A stretch of DNA of 40,049 bases from Pseudomonas delhiensis (GTDB taxonomy: Bacteria > Pseudomonadota > Gammaproteobacteria > Pseudomonadales > Pseudomonadaceae), in NCBI RefSeq assembly GCF_900187975.1, contig NZ_FZPC01000046.1, forward strand, positions 1 to 40,049, read 5' to 3'. The notes beneath the pieces are model-generated. The model saw only the letters and a list, made by a program, of their open reading frames with translations. It did no database searches and had not been told where the DNA came from. Each line of letters starts with the position of its first letter. Within the stretch, counting starts at the first letter, position 1. The position numbers and the translations under genes were made by a program. Of this stretch, positions 8,366 through 15,631 are shown piece after piece.

Positions 8366-8890
8366 ATGTCGGCATCGCGTACCAGGGAATTGGTGAGTCA
8401 CCTCTATCAAGACAATCACCGCTGGCTGCTAGGCTGGTTGCGGCCGCGGGTCAATTGCACCGAGCTTGCCCGGGACCTGGTGCAGGATGTGTTCATCCGC
8501 ATCCTGACTGCCCAGGACGCCCCGGATCGCCTGCAGGAGGTACGCGAGCCCCGGGGCTACCTGGCCACCATCGCGCGTAGGCTGATGATCGACCACTACC
8601 GGCGCGATCGCCTGGAGCGCGCCTGGCTCGAGGAGCTGGCCGGCCAGCCCGAGGCGCTGGAAATCAGCGAAGAGGACCGGGCCATCCTGCTGGAAACGCT
8701 CTGCGAGCTGGACCGTATGCTGGCCGGGCTGGGCCCGAAGGTGCGGCGCGCTTTCCTGCTCTCCCAACTCGAGGGCATGACCTACCGGAAGATCGCCGAA
8801 GCCGAGGACCTCAGCGAGGTCACCATCACCCGCTACATCGCCAAGGCCACCCATCACTGCATGCTCTTCCGCCTGGGAGCCCTGCCCTGA
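8366..8890 (+). CDS. FecI-type extracytoplasmic-function sigma factor
   Basis: A 174-residue iron-starvation sigma factor. Region 2 includes ELARDLVQDVFIRIL and ARRLMIDHYRRDR. Region 4 includes RRAFLLSQLEGMTYRKIAEAE and TITRYIAKATHHCM, the helix-turn-helix for the -35 element. Members of this family bind core RNA polymerase and transcribe the receptor gene when the outer-membrane receptor signals through a FecR-type partner. The next gene is a FecR homologue overlapping by four bases, then a TonB receptor with a signalling domain, so this is a standard cell-surface signalling trio. It is intact, unlike its truncated divergent neighbour. It could serve another siderophore receptor; identity with FpvI cannot be excluded from sequence alone. 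Confidence 0.85.
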   Translation: MSASRTRELVSHLYQDNHRWLLGWLRPRVNCTELARDLVQDVFIRILTAQDAPDRLQEVREPRGYLATIARRLMIDHYRRDRLERAWLEELAGQPEALEISEEDRAILLETLCELDRMLAGLGPKVRRAFLLSQLEGMTYRKIAEAEDLSEVTITRYIAKATHHCMLFRLGALP

Positions 8891-9855
8891 GCCTCCTGGA
8901 CCGCCTCGACCGACAGCAGCGCGAAGCGCTGGAGCAGGCCGCCACCTGGCACAGCCTGCTGCAGAGCGAACACGCCACCGAGCACGACCGCAATGCCTGG
9001 CAGCGCTGGCTGGAAGAGCGCGGCGAGAACGCCTGGGCCTGGCGCCAGGTGGAGCTGACGCTTGGCCAGTTCGGCCGCCTGCCTGCTTCGCTCGCGCCCC
9101 GGGCCCTGCTCCAGGCCGAGCGGAACGGACGCCTGAACCGACGCACGCTGCTCAAGGGCTTCGTGCTCGTCACAGGCGGCACGGCACTGGGCTATGGCGG
9201 CCTTCGCTACACCAGGACGGCGGGATGGGATGCGGACCTGCGTAGCCCGCTGGGCGAGCGGTTCGGCACTACCTTGCCTGACGGCACCCGCGTACAGCTC
9301 AACAGCGACAGCGCGGTGGATGTCGCCTATGACGCCCACCAGCGCCAGTTGATCCTGCGTCGCGGCGAGCTGCTGGTGACCACGGCCCCCGATAGCCTGA
9401 ACCGCCCCTTCCTCGTCCAGGTGCCGCAAGGAACGGTGCAGGCGCTGGGCACCCGCTTCGCCGTGCGCCTGCAGGACGACAGCGCCCAGGTCGCGGTCTT
9501 CGAGCACCGTGTCCGCCTCACGCCGGCCCACGGCCAGCCGCTGTTGCTCGAGGCCGGCCAGCAGTGCTCGCTCAGTGCCGATGCTGCCGGCAGGCCTTTC
9601 CCCGTTTCTCCGGGCCAGGATGCCTGGAGCACCGGGCTGCTGGTCGCCAACCGGCAGCGGCTGGATGAGTTCCTGGCCAAGCTGGCTCGCTATCGCAGCG
9701 GCTGGCTGCACTGCGACCCCGCCGTGGCGGGGCTCAGGATCAGCGGCACCTTCTCCCTGGACGACACCGACAAGGCCCTGCGGGCGGTGGCCTCCAGCCT
9801 GCCGGTGCGGGTCGTCCAGCGCACCCGCTATTGGGTCAAGGTCGTGCCTCGCTGA
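8887..9855 (+). CDS. FecR-family sigma regulator with CTG start
   Basis: A 322-residue inner-membrane anti-sigma/sigma regulator. A GTG at 9049 is possible as a start but would delete the cytoplasmic DUF4880 region (ATWHSLLQS, AWQRWLEERGENAWAWRQVE), which is coding and conserved upstream. No ATG, GTG or TTG is available in that frame back into the sigma gene. The CTG at 8887 overlaps the sigma stop as CTGA, and GGGAG at 8875-8879 is seven bases before it, so I take CTG as the start. A membrane segment lies around residues 80-100 (LLKGFVLVTGGTALGYGG), followed by the periplasmic FecR domain (LPDGTRVQLNSDSAV, LGTRFAVRL) and a C-terminal STN-contacting region. It probably controls the preceding sigma factor. 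Confidence 0.8.
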   Translation: MSLLDRLDRQQREALEQAATWHSLLQSEHATEHDRNAWQRWLEERGENAWAWRQVELTLGQFGRLPASLAPRALLQAERNGRLNRRTLLKGFVLVTGGTALGYGGLRYTRTAGWDADLRSPLGERFGTTLPDGTRVQLNSDSAVDVAYDAHQRQLILRRGELLVTTAPDSLNRPFLVQVPQGTVQALGTRFAVRLQDDSAQVAVFEHRVRLTPAHGQPLLLEAGQQCSLSADAAGRPFPVSPGQDAWSTGLLVANRQRLDEFLAKLARYRSGWLHCDPAVAGLRISGTFSLDDTDKALRAVASSLPVRVVQRTRYWVKVVPR

Positions 9856-9954
9856 AAATTTCTGCGGGCCGCTGATAGGTTTCCCCGTGCTCCTTCGACT
9901 CATCAAGCAGAGGGCAAACGCCCCACTGCCAACCTGGAAGAGCACAACACCACC

Positions 9955-12377
9955 ATGAGAGCACCCTTCGCCCCACGTCCCCTCCCCCTGGCGCTGGCCC
10001 AGGCGCTGCTGTTTTCCGCCGTACTGGGCCTGGGCGTCCCGCCCAGGCCGAACCCGATGGCGCCGACGTGCGCGAATACCACATCGGCAAAGGCGACCTG
10101 GGCGCAGTGCTGACGCGCTTCGCCACCGAAGCCAAGGTCCTGATCTCCTTCGACCCGGCGCTGACCGACGGCCGCGTGAGCCACGGCCTGGACGGCCGCT
10201 ACAGCGTGCAGCAAGCCCTGCAACAGCTCCTCGATGGCTCCGGCCTGCAGGCCGTGCAGGACAGCGACGGCCGCTACACCATGAAGCCGGTCTCGGAAGA
10301 GCCGGTGAACCTGGGCGTTACCCAGGTCATCTCCAGCCCCCTGGGCACCACCACCGAAGGCACCGGCTCCTACACCACCGGCGCCACCGCCGCCGCCACC
10401 GGCCTGCCGCTGTCGACACGCGAAACGCCGCAGTCGGTGAGCGTCATCACCCGCCAGCGGATGGACGACCAGAACATGACCACCCTCGGCGACGTGCTGG
10501 CCAACGCGCCGGGCATCTCCGCGCCGCAACTGGATAGCGAGCGCACCGTCTTCGCCTCGCGCGGCTTCTTCATCAACGACCTGCAGTACGACGGCATTTC
10601 CAGCTACTACAAGAGCAACTACGCCGCGGGCGAGTCCGAGCTGGACGCCATCATCTACGACCGCATCGAGATCGTCCGCGGCGCCACCGGCCTGCTCACC
10701 GGCGCCGGCGAGCCCTCGGTCTCGGTCAACCTGGTGCGCAAGCGCGCCGACAGCAAGGAATTCCGCGGCGAGGCCCAGGTCAGCGCCGGCTCCTGGGACA
10801 ACTACCGCAGCACCCTGGACCTGTCGGGCCCGCTGACGCCCACCGGCAACGTGCGCGGCCGCCTGGTGGGCGCCTACCAGGACAAGAAGAACTTCTTCGA
10901 CCGCTATTCCCGCGAGGGCCACGTGGTCTACGGCGTGGTCGACGTGGACCTGACCGACGCCACCACCCTGAGCCTGGGCGCCAGCTACCAGAAGTCCGAC
11001 GCCGACGGCCTGACCTACGGCGGCGTGCCGCTGTGGAACAGCGACGGCTCGAAGACCCACTACAGCCGTTCGTTCAGCATCGCGCCGAAGTGGAACACCG
11101 AGGAAGTCGAGGTCAAGAACTTCTTCGCCAACCTCGAGCACCGCTTCGATAACGACTGGCAGGCGCAGTTCCGGGTGATGCACAACCGCAACGAGGTGGA
11201 CAACGCACGCATCTTCAACTGGGGCTTTCCCGACACCGAGACCGGCCTGATCGACGCCGAACCCTCGCAGTCCCGCTTCCCCGGCGAGCGCAAGCAGCAG
11301 AGCACCGACCTGCGCCTGTCCGGCCCGTTCGAGCTGTTCGGGCGCACCCACGAGGCCGTGGTCGGCGCCACCTACTTCGACCACAAGTACTCCTTCGACT
11401 GGATCGGCAACAAGACGCCCTGGCTATCCCCGGTCAGCGTGTACGACTTCGGCCACGTGGCGGAGCCGGAGTGGGACTACGAGAACCGCGAACTCTCCGA
11501 GCGCAACCACACCAAGCAGAAGGCCGGCTACGCCGCCCTGCGCCTGTCCCTGGCCGACCCGCTGAAACTGATCCTCGGCGGCCGCTTCACCCAGTACGAC
11601 CGCGAGGGCGCCGGCTGGGCCTCCTCGGGCGAGTACGACTACAGCGACCACAAGTTCATCCCCTATGCCGGCCTGGTCTACGACCTGAACCAGACCTACT
11701 CGCTGTACGCCAGCTACACCAGCATCTTCAACTTCCAGGACTACCGCGACCGCAACGGCGCCTGGCTCGACCCGGTCACCGGCGACGCCTACGAGGCCGG
11801 CATCAAGGGCGAATTCCTCGACGGCAGGCTGAACGCCTCGCTGGCCGCCTTCCGCATCGTCCAGGACAACCTCGGCCAGCAGGACGTCGGCTACTCCGTG
11901 CCCGGCAACCCCGACAGCCCGGCCTACTACGCCACCGACGGCGCACCTCCAAGGGCGTGGAGTTCGAGCTGTCCGGCGCGCTCACCGAGAACTGGAACGC
12001 CTTCTTCTTCGCCACCCACTACAGCGCCAAGGACTCCGACGACAACGACGTGAACACCCAGCTGCCGCGCACCATGGCACGCCTGTTCACCACCTACCGC
12101 CTGCCGGGGCAATGGAAGCAGCTGACGGTGGGCGGCGGTGCCAACTGGCAGAGCCGCATCTACTACGACGGCGTAGGTCCCCAGGGCCAGCGCCAGGAGC
12201 AGTCCGACTACCTGGTCGCCAGCCTGATGGCCCGCTACGACATCACGCCCCAGGTCTCGGCGCAGCTGAACGTCAACAACCTGTTCGACGAGAAGTACCA
12301 GACCGCGGTGAACTGGTACGGCCAAGGCGTGTGGGGCGCCCCGCAACGTCCTGGCCACCTTGAACTACAAGTTCTGA
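9955..12377 (+). pseudogene. TonB-dependent siderophore receptor (FpvA/FhuE type) with three frameshifts
   Basis: Signal peptide (MRAPFAPRP..., from ATG 9955), periplasmic STN signalling domain (EYHIGKGDLGAVLTRFATEA), plug (ETPQSVSVITRQRMDDQNM; YDRIEIVRGATGLLTGAGEP) and a 22-strand-type barrel ending in Phe (LATLNYKF) are all recognisable. The reading frame breaks three times. One base is missing near 10040 just after the signal peptide, one near 11943 (DG|RTSKGVEFE), and two near 12340 (GAP|RNVLATLNYKF). Each break lies in a C/G-rich run. The rest is well conserved, so the decay is recent or the breaks are sequencing errors. An intact version would be the signalling receptor for the preceding sigma/FecR pair. 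Confidence 0.85.
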
Positions 12378-12419
12378 GCGGCATGGTGCCCCTCCGTCGC
12401 TTCCCGCTGGAACGACAGC

Positions 12420-12440
12420 GCCCCGGTGTCATGCCGGGGC
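12420..12440 (+). terminator. Hairpin between convergent receptor and pvdY genes
   Basis: GCCCCGG and CCGGGGC form a 7-bp stem with a seven-base loop, 43 bases after the receptor stop. The T-run is weak. The rest of 12378-12616 shows no gene. Confidence 0.45.
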
Positions 12441-12616
12441 TCTGGTTGTGGCCGCGAACGGTCGGTGAGGATGGTCAACTGCACGAGCTTCGCGAGCCGG
12501 AGGCCAAGACGTTGCCCTCGCCCTCCCCTGTCATCGACAGGAGCATGGTCGAGGGCAGGCATCGATTCGTGCAGGCAGGTCGCCGCTCTCAGGCTGCCCC
12601 TTTTGAGACCGGCCCT

Positions 12617-13609
12617 TCAGCGCAGGTTGCAGCGCTCGAAGAAGGTCTCCCGGCTCTGCACCATCAGCGCCGCGCGCTTGTGCGGGAAGTCGAATTCCTT
12701 TTCCCGCCAGAAGCCCAGGCGCTGCATGTGGCCGATCATCCGCGCGTTGTCCGCCCGGGGCTCGGCGACAATGCGCCGGGTGCGCGGCTCGTCGAGCAGC
12801 AGGTAGTGGACCAGGGCGTCCAGCCAGCTCTGCACCTTGTGCGGGCCACGCTGGCTGTCCTCGCCCACCAGCATGTGGATGCCGCGGTCGTAGTCGTCCA
12901 CTTCGTAGAACGGCGCGATGCGGTCTTCCTTGGCCCAGTAAGCCTCGAAATAGGCGAAGGGCTGGTCGTCGAAGCAGCCGATCAGGGTCAGCGCGTGAGG
13001 GTCCAGCGCCAGCTTTTCCAGGTAGGCGCGGTGCTGCGCCGGGCTGCCGCCCTCCTGCCAGAACTCCAGTACGCGCGGGTGGTTCTGCCAGCGGTTGAAG
13101 CGTTCCAGGTCGGCGTCGATGTCCAGGGTGCGCAGGGAAATCCAGCTCCCCAGGCACGCATCGAAGCGCCGGTAGACCTCACCTTCCGGCTTGGGCGGGC
13201 GTAGCGGGTGGCGCTTGCCGGCGCCCATGCGGAACACCTGGGGGAACGTCCCCTCGCGAGGCTGGCGCAGCCATGGCTGCGGCAGTTGCCAGAAGGCGCT
13301 GCGCTCAACCTGCGCCAGGCCGTCGCCGTTGCGGCTGAGCAGCCCCTCGGCGTACGCCTGGGCCGGGCAGTTGGCCGTTTGCAGGAGCAGTACCTGGCGC
13401 TGTTCGTCGCCGGCGAAGCACCAGTAGGCGAAGGCCCAGAGGGCGAAGGGCGATGCCTCGGACAGCAGGTGCCAAGCGTGGCCATCGCTTTCCAGGGCGA
13501 GCAGCACCGCGCCGTCGAGCGACAGCGCCAGGCGCTGTCCCTGCGTCTCGGCACTCAGTTGACGGCCATCGGGCAGCGGCAGGATGGATTCGGGAAGCGG
13601 ACTGGACAT
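12617..13609 (-). CDS. pvdYII: N5-hydroxyornithine acyltransferase, GNAT/IucB type
   Basis: A 330-residue protein with an N-terminal siderophore-biosynthesis region and a C-terminal IucB-like GNAT fold (around residues 190-330: FNRWQNHPRVLEFWQEGG, FAYFEAYWAKEDRIAPFYE, DYDRGIHMLVGE, RRIVAEPRADNARMIGHMQRLGFWREKEFDFPHKRAALM). IucB-type enzymes transfer an acyl group from CoA to an N-hydroxylated side chain. In pyoverdine clusters such PvdY proteins replace the formyltransferase PvdF and acetylate hydroxyornithine. It lies just downstream of pvdA on the same strand, with the product of PvdA as likely substrate. I start at the ATG at 13609 (MSSPLPESIL) because the upstream extension is Arg/Pro-rich shadow sequence of the overlapping pvdA end. 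The acyl donor is inferred, not seen. Confidence 0.75.
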   Translation of the reverse strand: MSSPLPESILPLPDGRQLSAETQGQRLALSLDGAVLLALESDGHAWHLLSEASPFALWAFAYWCFAGDEQRQVLLLQTANCPAQAYAEGLLSRNGDGLAQVERSAFWQLPQPWLRQPREGTFPQVFRMGAGKRHPLRPPKPEGEVYRRFDACLGSWISLRTLDIDADLERFNRWQNHPRVLEFWQEGGSPAQHRAYLEKLALDPHALTLIGCFDDQPFAYFEAYWAKEDRIAPFYEVDDYDRGIHMLVGEDSQRGPHKVQSWLDALVHYLLLDEPRTRRIVAEPRADNARMIGHMQRLGFWREKEFDFPHKRAALMVQSRETFFERCNLR

Positions 13610-13670
13610 GCGGATATTCTCGCTTGGAAGCGCCGCCCCCTTGCGGGGTGCGGCGTGCGGGCCCATGGGC

Positions 13671-15002
13671 TCAGGCGGTCTCGGCGGCCTGCGCGGAGAC
13701 CGTGCGCCCGGTCGGTTGCGGCTGCAGGTGCTGGAACAGCGAGGCGGAAATCTCCTCCGCCCGCGCCGGCAGGACCGACAGCAGGGTGTCGCTGAGGCCA
13801 TGGCTGGCCTGGCTGAAGCCCTGCAGGTAGATGGGGGCGCGCAGTTGCGCGTCGGTCTGCAGGCGGTAGTCGCGGCCGACGCGGAAGTCGCCCAGGTGCG
13901 CCTGCAGCGGCGCCAGCAGTTCGCGGTGCGAATTGCGCTCGTAGCCGGTGGCCAGGATCACCGCATCGTACTGCTTCTGCTCCACCTCGCCGGTGGCGCT
14001 GTCGCGCAGGCTCAGGTGCACGCCGGCGGCGTCGGCGCGCACGCCTTCGACGTGACGGCGGCAGAGGAAGCCGTGGCGGGCCTGCCCGGAGACCTTCTGG
14101 CGATAGAAGATGGCGTAGATGCGCTCGATCAGGTCGAGGTCGACCACCGAGTAGTTGGTGTTGTGGTACTCGGCGATCAGCTTCTCGCGCTCGCTCTCCG
14201 GCTCCTGGAACACCAGGTCGGTGTAGTCGGGCGCGAAGATCTCGTTGACGAAGGGGCTGTCGTCGGCCGGCTTGAGCACGGCGGCGCGCAGGATCATGTC
14301 GACCTGCACCGAGGGGTAGCTGTCGTTGAGGTCGATGAAGGCCTCGGCGGCGCTCTGCCCGCCGCCGACCACCGCGATGCGCATCGGCTCGTGGCGCACG
14401 CAGGGCTGCTCGGCCATGCGCTCCAGGTAGCGCGCATGGTGGAACACCCGCGGATCACCGCGCAGGCTGGCGAAGGCTGCCGGGATGCGCGGCGTGCCGC
14501 CGGTGCTGAGGACGATGGAGCGCGCCAGGCGGAAGTTCTCGTGGCCCTCGGCGTCGCGCGAGACCACCTTGAGCAGGTCGATGCCGTGGGCGCCGGCGAC
14601 CGGCTCCACGCGCTGCACTTCCTCGCCGTAGCGGGCCTGCTCGGTGAACTGCCGGGCGACCCAGCGCAGGTAGTCGTTGAACTCCATGCGGCACGGGTAG
14701 AAGGTGCCCAGGTTGATGAAGTCCGCCAGGCGCCCCTGGTGGTGCAGGTAGTTGACGAAGCTGTAGGGGCTGGTGGGGTTGCGCAGGCTCACCAGGTCCT
14801 TGAGGAAGGAGATCTGCAGTTCGCTCTGCGCCACCAGGGTGTTGCCGTGCCAGCGGTAGTCGCCCTGCTTGTCGAGGAACAGCGCGTGGTAGTCGAGGCC
14901 CTCGCGTTGCGCCTGCTCCTGCAGCGCGATGGCCAGCGCCAGGTTGGACGGCCCGAAACCGATGCCGAGAACGTCGTAGGTGGGGGTGATCATCTGGGTC
15001 AT
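13671..15002 (-). CDS. pvdA: L-ornithine N5-monooxygenase
   Basis: A flavoprotein that uses NADPH and oxygen to make N5-hydroxy-L-ornithine, the hydroxamate precursor of pyoverdine. 443 residues, the same length as P. aeruginosa PvdA. The FAD-binding Gly motif is at residues 13-20 (GIGFGPSN), QISFLKDLVSLRNPTSPYSF is the family signature, the NADPH motif is GGGQSAAEAF near residue 215, and the C-terminal ATGYERN motif is intact. AAGGA about ten bases upstream supports the start. A perfect PvdS-type promoter lies 92 bases upstream. It probably forms an operon with the downstream acyltransferase, which starts 62 bases after its stop codon. Confidence 0.96.
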   Translation of the reverse strand: MTQMITPTYDVLGIGFGPSNLALAIALQEQAQREGLDYHALFLDKQGDYRWHGNTLVAQSELQISFLKDLVSLRNPTSPYSFVNYLHHQGRLADFINLGTFYPCRMEFNDYLRWVARQFTEQARYGEEVQRVEPVAGAHGIDLLKVVSRDAEGHENFRLARSIVLSTGGTPRIPAAFASLRGDPRVFHHARYLERMAEQPCVRHEPMRIAVVGGGQSAAEAFIDLNDSYPSVQVDMILRAAVLKPADDSPFVNEIFAPDYTDLVFQEPESEREKLIAEYHNTNYSVVDLDLIERIYAIFYRQKVSGQARHGFLCRRHVEGVRADAAGVHLSLRDSATGEVEQKQYDAVILATGYERNSHRELLAPLQAHLGDFRVGRDYRLQTDAQLRAPIYLQGFSQASHGLSDTLLSVLPARAEEISASLFQHLQPQPTGRTVSAQAAETA

Positions 15003-15093
15003 GCTGCCAATATCCTTAGCCCGTTTGCCAGGAGGCGCGGCGGGTGTCCGCCGGCCAATTGGGGGCGCCGCATCGGCGCCTTGTTTCTGAAAG

Positions 15094-15117
15094 ACGAGAC
15101 CGCCTTACGGAAATTTA
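15094..15117 (-). promoter_or_regulatory. PvdS-type (iron-starvation sigma) promoter of pvdA
   Basis: On the minus strand TAAAT (15113-15117) and CGT (15094-15096) are separated by exactly 16 bases, the established PvdS recognition pattern. It reads toward pvdA, whose start is 92 bases downstream. Confidence 0.8.
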
Positions 15118-15201
15118 GAATGCGTCCCATTAGCGTTTTCTGTAGGAGTTTCCAGCCGCGAGGAAGCGCACCGCCCTTCCCCGCCGGCCGCGCGGGACGC
15201 A

Positions 15202-15504
15202 TCACTGCAGACGGTGGTGCCCGCCCTCTTCGTCCATCGCCATCGAGAACGAGGGCGCCAGGCGGTAGCGGCGCTGGGTGTCGCGCATCAGGACGCCGCT
15301 GCGCCCCAGGCTGCGCAAGGTGCTCTGCACGCACGCCAGGGTGATGGAGTTGGTCGGCTCGCGCAGCCGCTGGTACAACTCTTCCACCGTGTAGGCGTCC
15401 TGCTCGTGGAAGGCGCTCAGCACCACCAGCCGCGGCAGGCTGGTGCGCAGGCCGGCATGGGCCAGAATCCGCCGGGCGGGGTCGCTGGCTCTGGATTGGG
15501 TCAT
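15202..15504 (-). CDS. Small Fur-like winged-helix protein (PA2384-like)
   Basis: The 100-residue product (MTQSRASDPA start) consists almost only of a Fur-type DNA-binding domain: ILAHAGLRTSLPRLVVLSAF, AYTVEELYQRLRE, ITLACVQSTLRSLGRSGVLM. The C-terminal metal-binding and dimerization half of Fur is missing and the protein ends in DEEGGHHRLQ. Position beside pvdQ and pvdA, and the half-Fur architecture, match the iron-responsive PA2384 of P. aeruginosa as I remember it. AAGGAG (complement of 15511-15516) is six bases before this ATG. An in-frame ATG at 15615 with an even stronger ribosome site would give a 137-residue form. Regulatory function is inferred. Confidence 0.7.
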   Translation of the reverse strand: MTQSRASDPARRILAHAGLRTSLPRLVVLSAFHEQDAYTVEELYQRLREPTNSITLACVQSTLRSLGRSGVLMRDTQRRYRLAPSFSMAMDEEGGHHRLQ

Positions 15505-15631
15505 TGGCTTCTCCTTGTCCCCCTGGGCCGGGCGCAGCCAGTGCTGCGGGTGCGCCGCCCTCCTCTTGCATGCTCGAATCCGTTCCACAGGCGCCTGAAG
15601 CTCATTGGAAATCATGGGAGTACGCCTCCTT

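Noticed and set aside
11471..13204. 577-codon frame joining the receptor 3' part with antisense pvdY
   Set aside because: Only 11945 to about 12338 is real receptor sequence in this frame; the rest is a shadow joined by the frameshifts.
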